Positions 63,342-64,000 of a stretch of 64,000 nt of DNA are shown piece after piece. Under the pieces are notes generated by a model, which ran no database searches, was not told the DNA's origin, and saw only the letters and a program-made list of their open reading frames with translations. The position numbers and the translations under genes were made by a program. Numbering within the stretch: the first letter of the stretch is position 1; each line of letters opens with the position of its first letter. This DNA comes from Palleronia sp. THAF1 (lineage in GTDB: Bacteria; Pseudomonadota; Alphaproteobacteria; Rhodobacterales; Rhodobacteraceae), in assembly GCF_009363795.1 (NCBI RefSeq), contig NZ_CP045420.1:973001-1037000 (forward strand). The letters are read 5' to 3'.

Positions 63342-64000
63342 ATGGCCGATCAAATCAGTCAGGTACCCATTCGCGCGCCCCGGCTGGACCGCTGGTCCTT
63401 CGGCGCTGCGATCATCGCGGCGCTGGTCTTGTTGCCGGTGGCTACGGTCGTATGGTTGGCCTTCCATCCGTCAGAGCCGATATGGGGCCACCTGATCTCG
63501 ACCACGCTGCCGCGCTACATGGGCAATTCGGTCGTGCTGATGCTGGCCGTCGGAACGATCTCGGGCGTCGTCGGCACATTATCCGCGTGGCTGGTCGTCA
63601 TGTACCGCTTTCCGGGCCGCGGCTGGTTGCAGTGGGCGCTGCTGACACCGCTCGCGATCCCGGCTTATGTGGGCGCCTACGCCTTGGTCGATTTCCTTGA
63701 ATATGCCGGTCCCGTGCAGACGGCCCTGCGCGGTGCGATGGGCTGGGAAAGCGCGCGAGACTACTGGTTCCCCGACATCCGTTCTCGCGGGGGGGCGATC
63801 GTCGTGATCTCTGCCGCGCTATTTCCGTATGTTTATCTGCTCGCGCGGGCCGCGTTCCGAGAGCTGTCGGCGCAAAGTTTCGATGTCGCACGCGCGCTCG
63901 GCGCAGGTCCGGTCGCGCGGTTCCGGCGCGTGGGGCTGCCTTTGGCGCGCCCGGCCATCGCGGCGGGCATGGCCGTCGTGATGATGGAAACGGTCAACGA
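63342..64000 (+). CDS. ABC transporter permease, iron(III)-type (3' truncated)
   Basis: The reading frame from the ATG at 63342 is open to the window edge, giving 219 residues of an expected 520-560. It begins DQISQVPIRAPRLDRWSFG; helices follow at about 20-42, 63-88, 98-118 and 154-170. The permease loop FRELSAQSFDVARALGAGPV, then FRRVGLPLARPAIAAGMAVV, is the EAA motif of FbpB/SfuB/ThiP-type permeases with two such units. The ending MMETVN is typical for iron(III) permeases of this group. Substrate-binding and ATPase genes lie outside. Confidence 0.9.
   Translation, partial: MADQISQVPIRAPRLDRWSFGAAIIAALVLLPVATVVWLAFHPSEPIWGHLISTTLPRYMGNSVVLMLAVGTISGVVGTLSAWLVVMYRFPGRGWLQWALLTPLAIPAYVGAYALVDFLEYAGPVQTALRGAMGWESARDYWFPDIRSRGGAIVVISAALFPYVYLLARAAFRELSAQSFDVARALGAGPVARFRRVGLPLARPAIAAGMAVVMMETVN

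Noticed and set aside
1-64000. Prophage, insertion sequence, integron, defence island or CRISPR array
   Set aside because: No transposase, integrase, recombinase, phage structural or Cas protein motifs were found, and no direct-repeat arrays; gene content looks chromosomal throughout.

Overview
The window is 64 kb of a GC-rich alphaproteobacterial chromosome. It most likely comes from the Roseobacter group of the Rhodobacteraceae. That assignment is an inference from several signs: high GC content, tightly overlapping operons (ATGA and TGATG junctions), DUF2849/DUF934 genes next to cysI and cysH, an ALDH16-type enzyme, a DUF2312 protein, Rhodobacterales-type small proteins, and intergenic hairpins with a conserved GAGGTATTT...GATGAAG tail. 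I see no phage, insertion sequence, integrase or CRISPR array. Coding density is very high and no gene-free stretch exceeds 300 bases. Both ends cut genes: folD at the left, an iron-type ABC permease at the right.

Layout. 1-5.2 kb: end of folD, then a two-subunit NAD-dependent formate dehydrogenase, giving a C1 metabolism theme. 5.2-8.4 kb (minus): malonyl-CoA synthetase, class II aldolase and LrgA/LrgB membrane proteins in one overlapping operon. 8.5-14.3 kb: urease operon ureD-A-B-C-E-F-G with three extra small genes inside, one of them a 51-residue His-rich membrane protein. 14.3-21.5 kb: deoC with an ALDH16 aldehyde dehydrogenase, a thiol-type ArsR repressor divergent from two YeeE/YedE sulfur transporters, then an alpha-glucosidase and a 2-hydroxyacid dehydrogenase. 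21.6-24.7 kb (minus): tRNA-Glu, recJ, pyrC.

24.8-33.2 kb is the least understood region and the best candidate for an undescribed system. It has six large proteins: two related family-2 glycosyltransferases, a glycosyltransferase-methyltransferase fusion, a protein joining a degenerate methyltransferase domain to an alpha/beta-hydrolase-like domain, a nucleophile-less paralogue of that hydrolase, and a sulfotransferase-like protein. Intact domains are repeatedly paired with degenerate copies. 33.2-39.7 kb: MoxR ATPase, CoxE-type VWA protein, XdhC and a molybdopterin-binding protein, which together look like maturation genes for a molybdenum hydroxylase. They are interrupted by a large acidic OmpA protein.

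39.8-47.4 kb: infC with an apparent AUC start, an acidic lipoprotein, ferredoxin-NADP reductase, and an assimilatory sulfur operon (cysG, DUF2849, cysI, cysH, DUF934) divergent from an Lrp/AsnC regulator. 47.4-48.8 kb: a small conserved protein and two exported PRC-barrel-like proteins. 48.8-61.2 kb: acetyl-CoA synthetase, a complete branched-chain-amino-acid-type ABC transporter, an ScfR-type regulator, a receiver-only response regulator, a small membrane protein and a transporter-histidine kinase fusion. Together these look like a module for sensing, importing and activating short-chain carboxylates. 61.2-64 kb: an orphan FliM-like protein, a TIGR01244-type phosphatase/sulfurtransferase-like protein, small conserved genes and the truncated permease.
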